Assembly: GCA_950295325.1 (NCBI GenBank)
Contig: OX485806.1
Coordinates: forward strand, 22,756,001-22,820,000
From: Polytrichum commune
Lineage: Eukaryota; Streptophyta; Polytrichopsida; Polytrichales; Polytrichaceae
Length of the DNA: 64,000 bases
Reading direction: 5' to 3'
How positions within the stretch are numbered: the stretch's first letter is position 1; every line of letters begins with the position of its first letter. Under the pieces are notes generated by a model that saw nothing but the letters and a program-made list of their open reading frames with translations, ran no database searches and was not told the origin of the DNA. Positions 21,956 through 34,863 of this stretch are shown piece after piece. A program made the translations under genes and the position numbers.

Positions 21956-23216
21956 TTCTCTTTCTCCCCAATGAATTCTCTTTTGCTATACGTTTTGATC
22001 TTCTAATTGTGGTCACCTCCCGCTCACTCTTCTCCAATCTTTCTAGTCCGTTGTAGAGTTTAATCATCACCTTTTCAAAATAGATGTTGTATAATAGTCC
22101 CTCTTTTGGGTAGTGGTATCCTCTATGACTTGTGGCGTCTTTCGCCCACTTTCCGGTTCCAATTCTCCCGTGATTCCACACTTTTGAAAATATCTTTGCT
22201 TGCAATTCTTCCGGTAGTTCGTAGATTCTCCTCTCAAACTCCGATCGATAAGTAAATCCGATTTGCTTTTTGATGAAATTCTTGGTTGCTTTCTTCTTGT
22301 ATACTTTGTGCATGTTCCACATCAAGTCATGGAACCTCTTTACTCCTTCATATTGAGTTAGTACCTTTTTGTCCCAACTAAACTTTGGGTATTTCCAAGG
22401 CCAATGACTCACATCTCCTATGTCTTCTATAAGATCCTCAATCACAAATAATCCCTTTACGTTTGAGTCCTCAATTCTTTTTAGAATTGATTCTTCGATA
22501 TATGAGGCTTCAAGTGGTCCAATTAGTTGCTTTTCTTTGGATCCTTCTTCTAATCTTTCTCGTAAGTTATCGTGGCGATGGATGTTTTCAAACCAAGGAA
22601 TCATTGATCATAGTTGGTACCATTACTCGTGTGTAGTATAAGTCGTAAAAGAACCCTTCTAGGTTATAATGGTACCCACTTTGTTTTGTTGTTCCCGGCA
22701 TGCATTCCCACAATGTATCCTTGCCTTTGTTCCACTTTTGAAAATATGATGGCTTGTAATTCTTCGGGTAAGTCTTTGATTCGTTTCTCAAACTCCGATC
22801 GGTACGTGAAACTAATCCGCCTTTCTTCAAAACTTCTCCACGCTTGATCGATGTATACTCGGTTCATACATACCATTAAGTCAAGAAATCGTTTGGTGCT
22901 AATCCATTCTCCCGCTTTGTTAGATTCCTTGATGTAATCGGGATATTCCCACGGCCAACTTGATATTAGTTCCTTTTGATCGTTCACTATCTTCTCCTTT
23001 GAATTAACGTTCCAATTTTGCTTGTTGTTCATTGGAAATTTCTCCCGTTGTGTGCCACAATTTGTAAAGTAGGGACTCCTCAATCTCCACTTGATAGAAT
23101 TTCTCTTGAGTTTCGATCTCCTTGAGTATCACCTCGCAAAAAGTGATGAAGTTTAATTCATTCAACGTATCACGTATCTCCCGGTCGTCTTCCGTATGTC
23201 TCTTCTCATTTGACAT
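21951..23216 (-). pseudogene. Accessory ORF upstream of gag, two copies of one domain
   Basis: Four overlapping minus-strand frames give a protein of about 400 residues, broken by about three frameshifts (near 23040, 22720 and 22600). It holds two tandem copies of an unknown domain. Shared landmarks are WPWEYP/WPWKYP, RFLDLMVCMNRVY/RFHDLMWNMHKVY, FTYRSEFEKRIKDLPEELQA/FTYRSEFERRIYELPEELQA, IFSKV, and GYHY..EG..Y..Y...VM. The C-terminus is basic (RRSKRIAKEN). An extra ORF between LTR and gag is known from Ogre/Tat elements; I do not recognise this domain. Confidence 0.65.
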
Positions 23217-23432
23217 TCTTACTAGTAAGGCGCATTATATCCGAATTGCGTTAAGTTCCAATTGGTAGATATGACGTTGCAGTTATCCGCTCTTCTTGGC
23301 ATAATTCTCCACGTGCTTAGTTAATGCATTCGCCAAGAACCTCCGCTTTCGTCCTTTTCACACTTAAAACACCGAGACACATTAAATCACCCTTTCATAT
23401 TTAAATTACCGAAACACATTAATGGCAAGAAA

Positions 23433-23450
23433 TCCCCAGCATGGTCGCCA
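23433..23450 (-). promoter_or_regulatory. Primer-binding site of the minus-strand element
   Basis: The minus strand reads TGGCGACCATGCTGGGGA three bases after the CA that ends the LTR at 23454. It resembles the TGGCGAC-type sites of plant Athila/Tat elements and differs from the Met-tRNA site of the element at 52786. Confidence 0.6.
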
Positions 23451-23453
23451 AAA

Positions 23454-25209
23454 TGATGGACGCCGTGGGTCGTTCCCTTGCAATTTAGCTCAAGAAGACT
23501 CACGGTGAGACATCACGTAAATTTATATTCGCTTGAGAACTACCGTGCCTCATTAATATGTTCGGTCTCTAATTAATAATCCCTCTCTTCTCCTTATGAT
23601 ATGAATATAATTATTGGAGTGAACACAATCTCATTATCTTAATTCTTACTCTCAATGTAAGGCATCATTGATAATAAGAACCATTAGATTTAAAGAAAGC
23701 TTCAAGAGGTGTAACAATATCCTTGATAATAATATAGTATTCAATAAATTGTATGAATCTTTAATGTTAGTAGTTCATAAACATTAATCACACAAATGAT
23801 AATAATCTTATAATGATGAAGAAGATCTAATATTCTTGAGTCTTCCTTTTTAAACTCAAGTGTTACTACTTATAATATTGTAACTTGACATGTATGCATA
23901 TAGTAGTTATAATTTCATGAACACATCATTGATTGTTTTGCAATGTCACGTTTAACATTCAAAGTGTTTTAATGACAAGAATAATTATAACTCTCTTGAG
24001 GTTTATTCAAGAGAAAGAACTCCTCTTTGATTGTTAATGACATCCAACAACTCACAAAGTATCTTAAGAGAAGAAACACTTTTACTACAAAGTGTTTCTT
24101 GATGACGAGAAGATAAACCTATCTCTCTTGAGTTTTGCTCAAGAGAGAGAGAGATCTTCTCTTGAATAGATAATCCTTCAAATTGTAATGACATCCAACA
24201 ACTCACAAAGAATCTTAAAGTAAGAAGCTTCAATAACAATTGTAGTAAGTAGATTATCTTATATCAATATTACTTCATTCATATAGATTCAACTTTGATG
24301 TAATTTTATGTCCTCATCATTCTTGTTAATCATAAGTTCAACAATCAATATGTAGTATAATATGTATAATACTTATAAGTCAATTATGTAGTTTTCAATA
24401 ATAAGCTCCTCCTCTTTTGAAGGAGTTGCAATCGTTAAGTTGTTTTGCTTAAATCATAACATGCATATAATTCTTCAATCATTCAATCACATGTATATTT
24501 ATAATTCCCTTTTGAGGAGATCAATGATAAGTTCCGCTTTGAGAGATAATCTTGTTTCTTTCACTCAAGTTGACAATCGCTTTCTCAATTCAATCTCTCT
24601 CAAAGTCCCATTGATTCTCCAATTTGTCTTGAGCGTTTTGTTCTCACCCTCACACTATCTTTTGAGTTCTTTCTCAAAAGAGTCTACTCAATCTACTCTA
24701 CTCTCGGTTGCTCAATCACTTAAGCTACAAAGTACCATTGACGACTCGTAGTTCAAATTGAGAGAGGTAGAAAGATCACACGCATTTGTAGAAAAGATAA
24801 GTGTATTGCAAAAGTTCCTCGAGAGGAGAGTTACAAAAGCTTCAAGTGATTATTGACACTCAAATTTAAGATAACTTCGTTGTGTAGAAAATGAGGTATA
24901 GGTCTCCTAAAATGCTTCCCTTATATAGTCTTTTCTCCCTATCCTAAATCTATACTAAAAGTGGTGGTTAACTTCCACTTTCATAGATACTAACTATCTT
25001 TGATATATGTAGATGATTCCTATCCTAAACGGTTATAACCGTTTCATCACCTTTATGTTCCTATTTCTAAGATTACCCTAACTCCTTGTTGTGGCTACAT
25101 TGTAATTCCTTTTGCGAATGCAATCAAGTCTTCACATTTGCTTGATTTCAATGATTTGTATTAAAACATACTAGTAGAATCTATCATTGTCCATATATCT
25201 ATCCCAACA
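23454..25209 (-). repeat. 5' LTR of the minus-strand element
   Basis: The minus strand begins TGTTGGGATAGATATATGG at 25209 and ends ...CCATCA at 23454, next to the PBS. The right-hand limit is inferred from the TGTTGGGA motif alone, because no second LTR is present for comparison. The LTR is AT-rich and contains a duplicated CATCCAACAACTCACAAAG (about 24045 and 24190). At about 1.75 kb it is long, with most of its length downstream of the TATA box. Confidence 0.5.
24920..24927 (-). promoter_or_regulatory. TATA box in the LTR
   Basis: The minus strand reads GACTATATAAGGGAAG, a good TATA box. Transcription would start near 24890 and run through the PBS into the accessory ORF. Confidence 0.5.
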
Positions 25210-25721
25210 TTCCTAATATTCCATAATCATGTCTTTCAAAATGTCCTTGATTCTCATATATACTTCATAATCATATCTCCTCAATAGTCATTTAATCTTC
25301 AAAACTCACATTCTATATGTTCCCTAATACTCCTTGTAGTTGCTTTCATAATTGTCTTCAAAATACTTATACTTAGACAAGTGGCATATAATCCTAGTCT
25401 TAATATGCCACATAATGTTCTTCTATACCCTTATATTCCTCCCCTATAAGTCCTTACAAAAACTCCCCCTTTCTAATACTAAGTTCCCTTTGTTAAACGG
25501 CCGAGTACCTATCTCCACGGGTAAAAGCGCCTAAGACCGCGCGTCTTCCTTGCAATGCCGTGGTAAGGGGGTCTATTCCCGTGGTAGAGAACCTCCGAGC
25601 TCTCTTCGGTGTTGTATTCTTAGTTCGATGTTGATCCTCTTCCTCTCGGTGGTGTTCTTTGTTGTTGATTGCTTCATTGTGCCTTCAATTTGTCTCATAA
25701 TGTTGTTACTAACACTCGGCC

Positions 25722-26569
25722 GTGGATTACTCCCGCGACGTCGGCATCGACGACGGCGTCGTCAACAGCCCGCCCCCCGCACTTGTCACCTGCGCCTACG
25801 CCCCGTCGCCCTCCCCCCTCTCCAAGGAGAAACGGACGCTCGTTCGTTTGGGGCACCTCTCGCCCTCGAAGGACGACGGCGTCGCTCGTCACGGGCCGAG
25901 CCGGCGTCTCCGCATGGAAGGCCCCCGTTGCCACACCTCCCCCGCCCACTCCATTCCTCCCCCCGCAACGTCCTCCGCGATAGTGGGCCTTCCACGCCTC
26001 GACTCCCCCCCACCATTCAACAGTGCAATAGTTCCATTGGCTCCGGATGCTCCCGTCGACACCCCCCTCGTTCCCACCGTTCTCCACATGGACGTCCCCA
26101 AAGCCAAGGTGCCCTCCTCAACCCTAAACCCCTTTCCCGCTTTTGCTTTGCTTATCTTCCGTGTGCGTGCCGTTCTCTTTACGAGCGCCCATCCCAAACC
26201 GCCCTCATTATTTTCCCCTCTCCATTCCTATTCTTATCTTCCTATGACGTTGTTTCGCAGGTGGCTACCCGCTCGCTTGGTGCCTGGCCCTCCTCCACGT
26301 CCTCCTTGGATAGGCACGCCCTCAAGGCCGCATCATCCGAGTCCGATCGTTGTTTGGCCCTCCGCCGTAGCGCAAGACATTCCCTCTCGCAAACGCACTC
26401 GCATTCCCCTCACAATACCACTCCCCACAATTCGGGAGCGCGTCCGGAAATTTGGAAGAACGGCGGGTATTCCGGGTCCGTCAACAAAAACGGTTATAGC
26501 CGCGGGCCGGAGATTTTCAGGGCCATGGAGGCTACCAAAAACAAGGACAAGGCCGCGGAAAAAAAATAG
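25722..26569 (+). CDS. GC-rich hypothetical ORF, possible two-exon gene
   Basis: A GC-rich island between AT-rich stretches. A frame from ATG at 25722 (MDYSRDVGIDDGVV) is Pro/Ser-rich. A T-rich stretch ending TTGTTTCGCAG looks like an intron from the AAG-GTGCCC donor at 26109 to the acceptor at 26260. Splicing there keeps phase and continues VATRSLGAWPSS to a stop at 26569, ending in a Lys-rich tail. The unspliced frames also stay open, so composition alone could explain them. No domain is recognised. It could be a captured gene fragment or the start of a non-LTR element ORF. Confidence 0.3.
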
Positions 26570-26589
26570 TGGGTCGGACTAGTGTGACT

Positions 26590-28555
26590 AGAAGCGTACT
26601 AGTGGGACGGACTCCCTAAATGGGCTTAGGTGTAGAACATATTTAAGTGCTTACTTTCTATGCTATTCCAAGTTACTCAAGACATTGATGGTATTTCCAT
26701 TATAATTGTATTTCAATCCCAATTAATTCATTCAACTTCCATTCATTCTTCGCATCTTCCCTTCCATTCATAACGAGTTGTTATTTCATACGCAACTATT
26801 TTCATGTATGCCTCACATTTTTGTTCACTTTCATGCCTTTATGTATAATAATAGTAGCATGCCATTATACATATGGGATTTTTAGTCGTCATTACTGGTC
26901 CAATTTTGAAATGTGCATCCTTATATAGTCTCATAATCAACAAAAAGTCTCCAATTACCGAATATAGTGTTTATACCTTTTTACTATTGATGTAGTTTCT
27001 TACCAAGTAAAAATGTTGATGTTCTATAATGTCCAATCAATCAATTTGACATTTTTTTGGTAAAATATGAGATATAAAGTAAATAGATACAACATTGTGT
27101 AATTCAAAATAGTAAGTGACACTAAATCTCATATGTAGTGTAGTTATGATAGATCATCACTTCAACTAAGGGGGTCAATAAGTTTACAAAGGTGGTGGTA
27201 GGGGGCAAGGCCTAGTGGGCCAATCAAGGCGGTGGTGGTTTAAGAAGGTTGTGTATGTGGCATGATCACTGTGATTGTTTATATGGAAGATGACAATTGT
27301 TTTTAGTTTTGTTAGTTGCAACTTCTCTATGCAATTTTGTGTGTGTATTGAATGCAGTTGACAAAGAAGCTCGGCAACATGGGATGCCATCATGCCAGAG
27401 TCAATAATGACTTTTAGAGTTTTTCTTATAAATATAGAATCTTTCTTTTGATGTTGGGTCTATTTGACATAACATTTACGTACTGCTAGCACATTACCTT
27501 TTGAATTCGTGCAATTTTTGCTTGGTCAAAACCGTAACACAGGTAAAATCATGTAAGCTCTAAAATGTTTTGGATGTGCCATAGTACATCCCATCCTTTC
27601 CTATTCTTGAGTCAATGTCCTTGGCCCGATGAAGCCAAACTACTAATGGAGCGCCCAATATGGAGCAACAAAAGTTTCTCGCTATGGTGTGCTCGCTCTA
27701 ATGGACCATGTTCTTCGGATTCTTCATGGATTGGTTACATTGTGAGAATTAATTAGGTGGTCTTGCCACATTGTTCTATTTGTTGGATGATAATAAAACT
27801 ATGAATGTGAATCTAGAGTCTACCACTTTTTATAAATAATACAACTGTTCAGTGGGAAAGAACAAGTGCTAAGAGCGCGTGATCCTTGAAGTGCTAAGAT
27901 GAGTCCACCCACAATGAGGTCTAAGTTTTATTGTAACAAGATCTTCTATAATGATCTGTTAGCCTAAAATGCTTGAAGTAACTCTCTTTTTAGAATACAA
28001 TTATTATTATTATAAAAAAACTCTTGTATTTCATGCTCTCTATTCCAATTTAAAAGTGACTTTCATTGGTAACTTCATTGATAGGTGGATTTCTTGCAAG
28101 GTACTATGTGATGATGACCTACTCATGCATCTATGGAGTAAGGTCAGAGACATCCATAGTCGACCATGTCCATTTAACTACTCACTAGGTTATTTCTAAT
28201 GCCGACATGGATGACGTTTATATATTCTAAGCAAACGGACTTAAGGTGTATGTGGTGGCGGCTTTGTGATTGATTACCCACTCCCTTGTACTCCTCACTT
28301 GCTTTTACAATTTCTAGGTAGGTACTAGGACTTGTGGGCTAAGAAATTCTCGGTTCACTATCCTAGCCACCTTTTTTTATGAGGTCATTCTTTGGGTTAC
28401 AAGCATGGCTCTTATATTTATCCTTCACAAATCTTCTCCTTTGCCGATACTTGTCGTTGCCTCCTTGACAACGACCCAATTCAACATTTGTACTCCTTGC
28501 CATAGGAGCCCGCACTAAAGTTTTGATAACATCATTGACAAAGCATTTGAGGAAA
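26590..28555. other. AT-rich spacer, no gene seen
   Basis: Only short, low-confidence frames on both strands. I find no clear repeat or RNA gene. Confidence 0.4.
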
Positions 28556-28559
28556 AAAA

Positions 28560-29515
28560 TAAAAATAAAAATTTGAGCCATCTTTAAGATAAACCAAATG
28601 TTGATATCTGTATACTTGGCACCGAGCACAGAAATTTCAATTTTCGTGGAGATTTTTCAAGGTCACTTTGGAAGCCCTCGAAAATTATATGCATTTGAGA
28701 GAAACAAATAATAATTTGTACCAACTTTAAAGTTCCCAAAATCTTGATATTAGTGACCACGTTTCAATTTCTTGGAGATTTATCAAGGAGGATGCTTCAA
28801 AAGCCTTGGAAATTGATTCCAAGGCCATTTGTAGGCGAAATGACTAATTTCAAAATTTTGCACAATTTTCAAAATCGTTTTGAAAGCCTTGGGAAGCGTC
28901 ACGATGGCCATTTGTAAATAATTGGAGAAAAACAAAGGAAAGTATGAGAGCAACTTAAGGGTACCCTAATGTTGATATCAATCACCTCGACACCAAGATG
29001 ACTAATTTCAAATTTTGAAGAATTTTCAAAATCACTTTGAAAGACCAAGGAAGCACTGTGGGGGCTATTTGTAAAAAAATGGAGAAAAATAAAATAAATT
29101 GTAAGAGAAACTAAAAGGTACCCAATTGTCGATATTAGTCACCTCAACATCATTTTTAAAGCCCTAGGAAGCAGTACGATGGCCATTTGTAACAAAGTCA
29201 AGAGAAATAAGGAAATTTCTAGAGGCACTTAATAGTATCCAAATATTGAAATTAGGCACCGAGGCACCAAGGTGCCTATTTTCATTTTGAGAAGATTTGA
29301 AAAATCGTTCATAAAGCCCTAGGAGGCAGTACGATGGACATCTGTAACCAATGGGAGTGAAATGAAGGAGATTCCCAAAGACATTCAAGAGTACCCAAAT
29401 ATTGATATTACTCACCTCGGCACCAAGGTGCCTAATTAATTTCAAATTTTGGGTCAGGTTTCAAAATTCTTTTGAAAGCCCCAGGCACCACCATGAGGGC
29501 CATTCTCGATCAGGA
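28560..29515. repeat. Degenerate satellite, units about 150-180 bp
   Basis: About six diverged copies of a unit with the ordered words TTGATATTAGTCACCTCGGC, ACCAAGGTGCCTAATTTCA, TTTTCAAAATC, TTTGAAAGCC and ACGATGGCCATTTGTAA. Neighbouring copies differ by many substitutions and indels, so the array is old. Confidence 0.75.
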
Positions 29516-30090
29516 CCCCATTGGCAATCTATAGGGTATCGGACTTTCAATCAAGTTGGGAATGAATTTTGATCAGGCTAGAACAAATAGTGTCGTAGCA
29601 CATGTCCTACTTTTGAGTGCTAAAGTGAGGAGTAATGAGCGGTTTAAATAAGCGGTTATGGCAAACTCTAGACATTGGTGATATGTTTGGGCCAACTTTG
29701 GCTTAAAAAATTCACGGTGATTTCAATTTAAGAAATAAAATTATCAAAAAAAAATGCACTCCTCCTGATTTCATTCTTCGGGAAAAATTTGCACCGCCTT
29801 ATACTTCTCTAGATTTGGAGCATTATCTCTAAAATGATAGGTTATGGGCACCTCTACTTCAGCCCATACGGTACCACATGGGTGTACAAAAGGGCATTTA
29901 ATGAGAAATTGGCTTACATACAGTAGAGGTGCCTATTCCTGATCAAGACCCCATTGGCAATCTATAGGGTACAGGAATTTCGATGAAGGTGAGACTGAAT
30001 TATGATTAGACTAGGATTGAATTTTGATAAGGCCAGAAGCAATAGTGCCGTGACACATGTCCTAGTTTTGAGTGCTAAAGTGAAGAGGGG
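29498..30090. repeat. Direct duplication of a 150 bp segment
   Basis: The segments 29498-29645 and 29938-30090 share GACCCCATTGGCAATCTATA, GAATTTTGAT and CACATGTCCTA...TTTTGAGTGCTAAAGTGA in the same order. They are about 440 bp apart. A C11 run follows at 30173-30183. The first copy directly adjoins the satellite. Confidence 0.7.
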
Positions 30091-30199
30091 TGAGGAGGTA
30101 AGTGTACCCTCAAGGGTCTCTGAAGGGTTATCTTTTAGAGGAGTTTCTTTCATCCTTACTTCTACCTTATTACCCCCCCCCCCTTGTTCACATGCATTC

Positions 30200-33187
30200 A
30201 TCCATGAAGCAATATATCACATATGTCATCTCCCATGTCATACTTCAATGACTTTGTCAACGAAAAGTGATTTATGAGTACATATACCAAAAGTGCTTAA
30301 TTCTTTTATCTCTTGTATTAAAATGAGGCTATTTATGTAGGATTATCAAAATTCATGTATACATACATGATACTATATAGTAGTTCATGATCTTTACGGG
30401 TTTGGAGTTTAGGGTTTAGGTTTGGCCCAACCAAGAGAGAGGAGTTTCTTAGTTCATATTGGTCTATATATGCAATATATGCCGCAACTATCTGAAAATG
30501 TGACCCGGTTTGAGAATTTGATTCGTGGTATTTTGCAACACATTATACCAATACACAATCATGGAGCGCTATTGACTCTTAAATGCTTGGTAGACCAAAA
30601 AGTGGTTGATTTTTGGTCAAAGCTAGGGTCAAATCATCAATTTCCAAAACCTCTGTTGTAGATACTATGTTCACAAGATGTTTAAGTTAGGTTACAATGC
30701 ATTTTAGGAACATTGGGATTGAGCAAAAGACCTAATTTGTATATTCCACACCTTTGAGAAAATGAATTTGAGTGCACAAAATGAAAACCGAATTCTAGGG
30801 ATGCTTCATTCATGTGCCTCTTGTAACTTTCCTTTGCAACTTCTCACCTACTAGTGAATACATATTATCTCTACCATAAATGAACATCTACATTGAATTT
30901 TAAGCTTATAATATATTTATTTTCAATTTTACCTATTCTACATGCAAAACACCACAACTAAATGATTTATGTGTCCAATCATGTTGAAATTTTGGTTATA
31001 GCTTTAATGTACACTTGCCTCATTACGTAGGATTTTACTTTAGAATTTGCATTCCTTCAAGTAAACAAAAATTTACTCTTATGTAGTGCACTGAGTTTTT
31101 GGAAATAGGCCCATGCATTTAGGAGTTAAACTTACTTGCTAGTTAATTCGTTGTGCATTATTTGCTGTGAAGTTTAATATTATGATGCCTCAATATTGGA
31201 CACGTCTTAGTCAAAAAATTAGAATCACACAATGGTATTGCACTTGCGTATCTAGAGGTCGTGTAATTGAACATTTATATAAATATATGAAGTAATACAC
31301 CATGGGTTGAGTAGCTTCTAAGCCAGTATTCAAGGCTTCTACCAAACCTTGGGCCCACTTCACACAAGAGACTGAGAGCCCGTGACCATTACACTTCAAG
31401 CACTCTCATTGGTGGAAAAGGCGGAGCTGGTCCAACTTCGCTTCACACTACGCTTGAGGTAACAAGAAAACGGTAAAACCGTGAGGCTCTGTCCTTTACT
31501 ATGAAAGACTATAATTGTAGTTGTCCACTTTGCTCATGCCAATCCATGGTTATTTACTATACCAAACCTTTCTTGGATTTTGGGCACCTTCTTCTCAAAT
31601 GCGGGTCAAGGATTGAAGCTACTCATTTATCACTCGAAATTTTTAAAATGAATAATCAAGAACTGCCGAAATAACTATAGTTAACTAGATTTCTTTCAAT
31701 ACATTTTAGGGAGCAATTAGAGAGAGAGAGAGAGTCCACATTAAATAAGGTGGACCAAAAATAACAAGAACAAGTAACATCCAAGTGTGAACGCAAAGTG
31801 GTTAGGAAATTTGCTCTTGAAACGAAGAAGTTGATGCATAGTCTCTGTCCTATAGACAGAGCCAACAAACAGAGTATGTGAATGCAAGATGGATGTAAAG
31901 TCTACATGGATTCCTACATGGCATCAAATGGATCATGTTCATGGTCATTTGGACTATTTTCCAAAACCACCTCTTGGAGGTAGGCCTAACACCAAAACCG
32001 GGAGACCATGGCACTCCGAACGTTCACAACTATTGGTTTATTCTATATTATCATGTGTGAGGACCCGCATGAATAGAAATCCATTGAAATAGCATATGGT
32101 TGAGGGTCCGGTCACATATGGCTTCACAGTACACTTGAGGGTCCGTGACCACACTAGATGATTTTGGAGGTGTGTTGGGACGGCCTTTGGACACTTTGTT
32201 TTGGGCTCTCACAAATTCATGGTCATGGCTCTTGGCTCGTGTGTGAAGTGGCCCTTATACTTCTACGGTGACAAAGCCAATTGGTGTTGCATGCGGATGG
32301 TTGAGGATGTTCAGTAGAGATACTCTTTTGCAATTCATCTTCAGAAAGAGAAGACACAAGTTTAGTAAGAAATTTACCAATACATGTTCTACATTGATGG
32401 TGACCAGTGTATCTTAATTTGACACAATACTACACAATGTCAACCGTAAATATCAAAAATAATATATTTTGTCGAAAGAAGAAGTTATTTTGCCAATTTT
32501 TCAATTCAAGTTTGTTTAGAAATGAATATCACAATCTATCCAAGTAGATTCATGGGAAAGTAAATAAGATTATTCCTATGACAGTGATCGCCGCTTTAAC
32601 TACTCCAACAAAATGAATAAACTTACGTTGACGGTGGTGGCATCTTAGAATACTGGAATATCAAAGAGATTTATGTCAAAAATGTGTTCATTATGTGAAG
32701 ATGTGACATTGACCAGTGGGATGAGTAGTATGCACAATCCTTGTAGTGTTGGTTCAAAACTGTGGCTTCTATGATGTGCGGAATCTCAAACGTGTGAAAT
32801 CTTTATTCCCCATATGTGAAGGAATTTACATGTTTGTCACACTTGCCTCAAGTGATGATGTTCATGGGTCATGTAGTAGATTCGAGAATAGAACCTCTGA
32901 ATCTTAGAATCCCAATGTTTCAGATTGAATCTGAAGCCAGGCAGCTGAACACAACACATCAACTAAGTCATGTGATGTAGAATGCTTCTTACAAGAAACA
33001 TTATTGTAATAAAAGAATGAGAGTATGCCTATGTGTTATCATCTATTGAATAATATATATCTTAGTTGCCATGAAGTAATACACATGATTATGCAAAATC
33101 TACTGACTTGATCTTTTAGCACATTTTAAATTGCTACAAAATATTGCCCTTTCTTCTCAAATACCAAATTTCCTCCATCCGGACAAC
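30200..33187. other. AT-rich spacer, no gene seen
   Basis: Nearly 3 kb without a convincing coding frame. It contains a short GA run at 31720-31733 and scattered short repeats around GAGGGTCCG (32100-32140). No RNA gene is recognised. Confidence 0.4.
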
Positions 33188-33190
33188 TAA

Positions 33191-33311
33191 GGGCTAGTTT
33201 CTATGTAGGCCACTGGCCCACTAAATTCTAGTGGATATATAGATTCAACTTGGTGGAATCTACATTTCCACTAGAATTTGGTGGGCAAGTGGCCTACATG
33301 GAAACTAACCC
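33191..33311. mobile_element. Tourist-like MITE
   Basis: A 121 bp near-palindrome. The left end reads GGGCTAGTTTCTATGTAGGC; the right end, reverse complemented, reads GGGTTAGTTTCCATGTAGGC. It is flanked on both sides by TAA (33188-33190 and 33312-33314). A GGG-start TIR with a 3 bp TAA/TTA duplication is the signature of PIF/Harbinger-derived Tourist MITEs. The two arms pair over most of their length (CCACTAGAATT against AATTCTAGTGG). Confidence 0.85.
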
Positions 33312-33314
33312 TAA

Positions 33315-34863
33315 GTGCACTCATTCTTGCATAGGGTTGTACAATTGTCCATTTTAAGCGCTTCTACTTACAATTTTTTTTTAAAAACTTTAATTTTTTT
33401 TAAATGTACAACAAAACTAAACGAAACAAAGTAAATGTTGCTAATATACTAAAACTTTGTTTTAAGTTATCTAGACTTCTTCATGATTTTGAGACATTAT
33501 AAAATTTTATATGTCCATTTCTATTAGCGGACCTTAATATGATAGAAATGACAATAACTAATTCTAGATGTGAATTGCATCTTTGGATGTAGCAATCTTT
33601 AGTTGGATGTACACTAATATGTTAGTTGTGAGAAAATACACATCTAGAGGGAATATGTGATCATATTGGTTCTCAAAGTCTGTATAACTAGGTGTTTCAT
33701 CATATTCTTCTAGTTTTCCCCCCAATTTTTTTTTATAATGTGCATGTCTCAATTGTGTAAAAAATACTCTCATATGCATTATGAAATTTGGACAAGTATT
33801 TTGTCCATATTTACTTAAATCTTAGTTCTAAGTGGGTTGACCTGAAGGTTGGTATTTGACGATGACTAGTCCAATCAACTTCAATGTTAGGTCAAATAGT
33901 CTCACTCTCTAATCCTATCACACGACGTGGGCTTGGTCAATCGACTTGCATGCTTGTTTGACAACAAAACAAAAATAAAAATAAAAAATACGAAGAAATC
34001 ATCAAAATATTGGAGAGGCCCTCTCTATTCCAACACAAAACAATTATTTCCCCCTTAAAGTTTACCAAATGTCATGCTCATATTCGCCACGACCTGTCAC
34101 CCACTTATATCCCATGTGGAAACTACATTCCGGCACATGTAAAGATGTAACAAAGAGCCCTCTATGGTAGTCTGGTTAACTTGGTTGACCAATGAAAAAA
34201 CTCCATTCCCTCTGTCTTCATCTCATCACGTGTGATAGTTATCATGTCCAATGTGATTTCCCAACAATTGCTCAAAATATTTGATGTTATATGTTATGGA
34301 GTTTTCTAAACATTCTTCAATATTGAAACTATAACACTATATTCGTTAAATTGAGACTTTCTCTAGTCTCAAATTAATATATGGATCAAACAACATTCCG
34401 TGTTCCAAAACTATATTGCGAACAATCTCAAATATATTATATGTTTTAATATCCCAAATCTATGGGGTGTGGACATAAGCACATATGGTAGAGCACTCAA
34501 CACCAACTTCATCAACAAAAACACTTTGGGTAGAGCACTCCAAACTAGTTTCACCCAAGAAACATATAAAATGATTTCTATTATTAGCATGGTCAATAAA
34601 ATATAGACATTGCAACATACAAAGTACATGCAATAAATGCATTTTTCTTCAATGGAAAATTTAGTCCCAAACTTAATAAAAAAATGAACTTCACAACTGT
34701 ATTGAAATATAGTAAATGGATATTCATCCAACCCCAAACAATATAGCATTCGCAAGTTCTACCCAAACTTTGCCCCAAGTTTGAGGAGCACACATATGAG
34801 TAATATATATTCGTCGAATTACATATTACACTATAATCATGCTAACACAATCCTCTCAACTTC
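33315..34863. other. AT-rich spacer, no gene seen
   Basis: Short frames only. The part near 34750-34860 should contain the 3' UTR of the minus-strand DUF7869-like gene. No repeat is recognised. Confidence 0.4.

Larger units (their letters stand above)
11860..25209 (-). mobile_element. Ty3/gypsy LTR retrotransposon, 3' truncated
   Basis: Reading right to left: 5' LTR, PBS beginning TGGCGACC, a duplicated accessory ORF, a 150 bp tandem repeat, gag with zinc knuckles, acidic linker, aspartic protease, RT, RNase H, five integrase zinc-binding modules and the integrase core. The order RT-RNase H-integrase defines Ty3/gypsy. The non-Met PBS and the extra ORF before gag recall the plant Tat/Ogre group, but I did not see a second RNase H. 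The element stops inside the integrase core near 11860, before the catalytic Glu; the 3' LTR is absent. Several in-frame stops and frameshifts, plus a 2.2 kb insertion, show that it is an old copy. Confidence 0.88.

Noticed and set aside
25695-26197. Minus-strand ORFs over the GC-rich island
   Set aside because: Shadow frames of a stop-poor, GC-rich stretch. The plus-strand model has a better intron and end.
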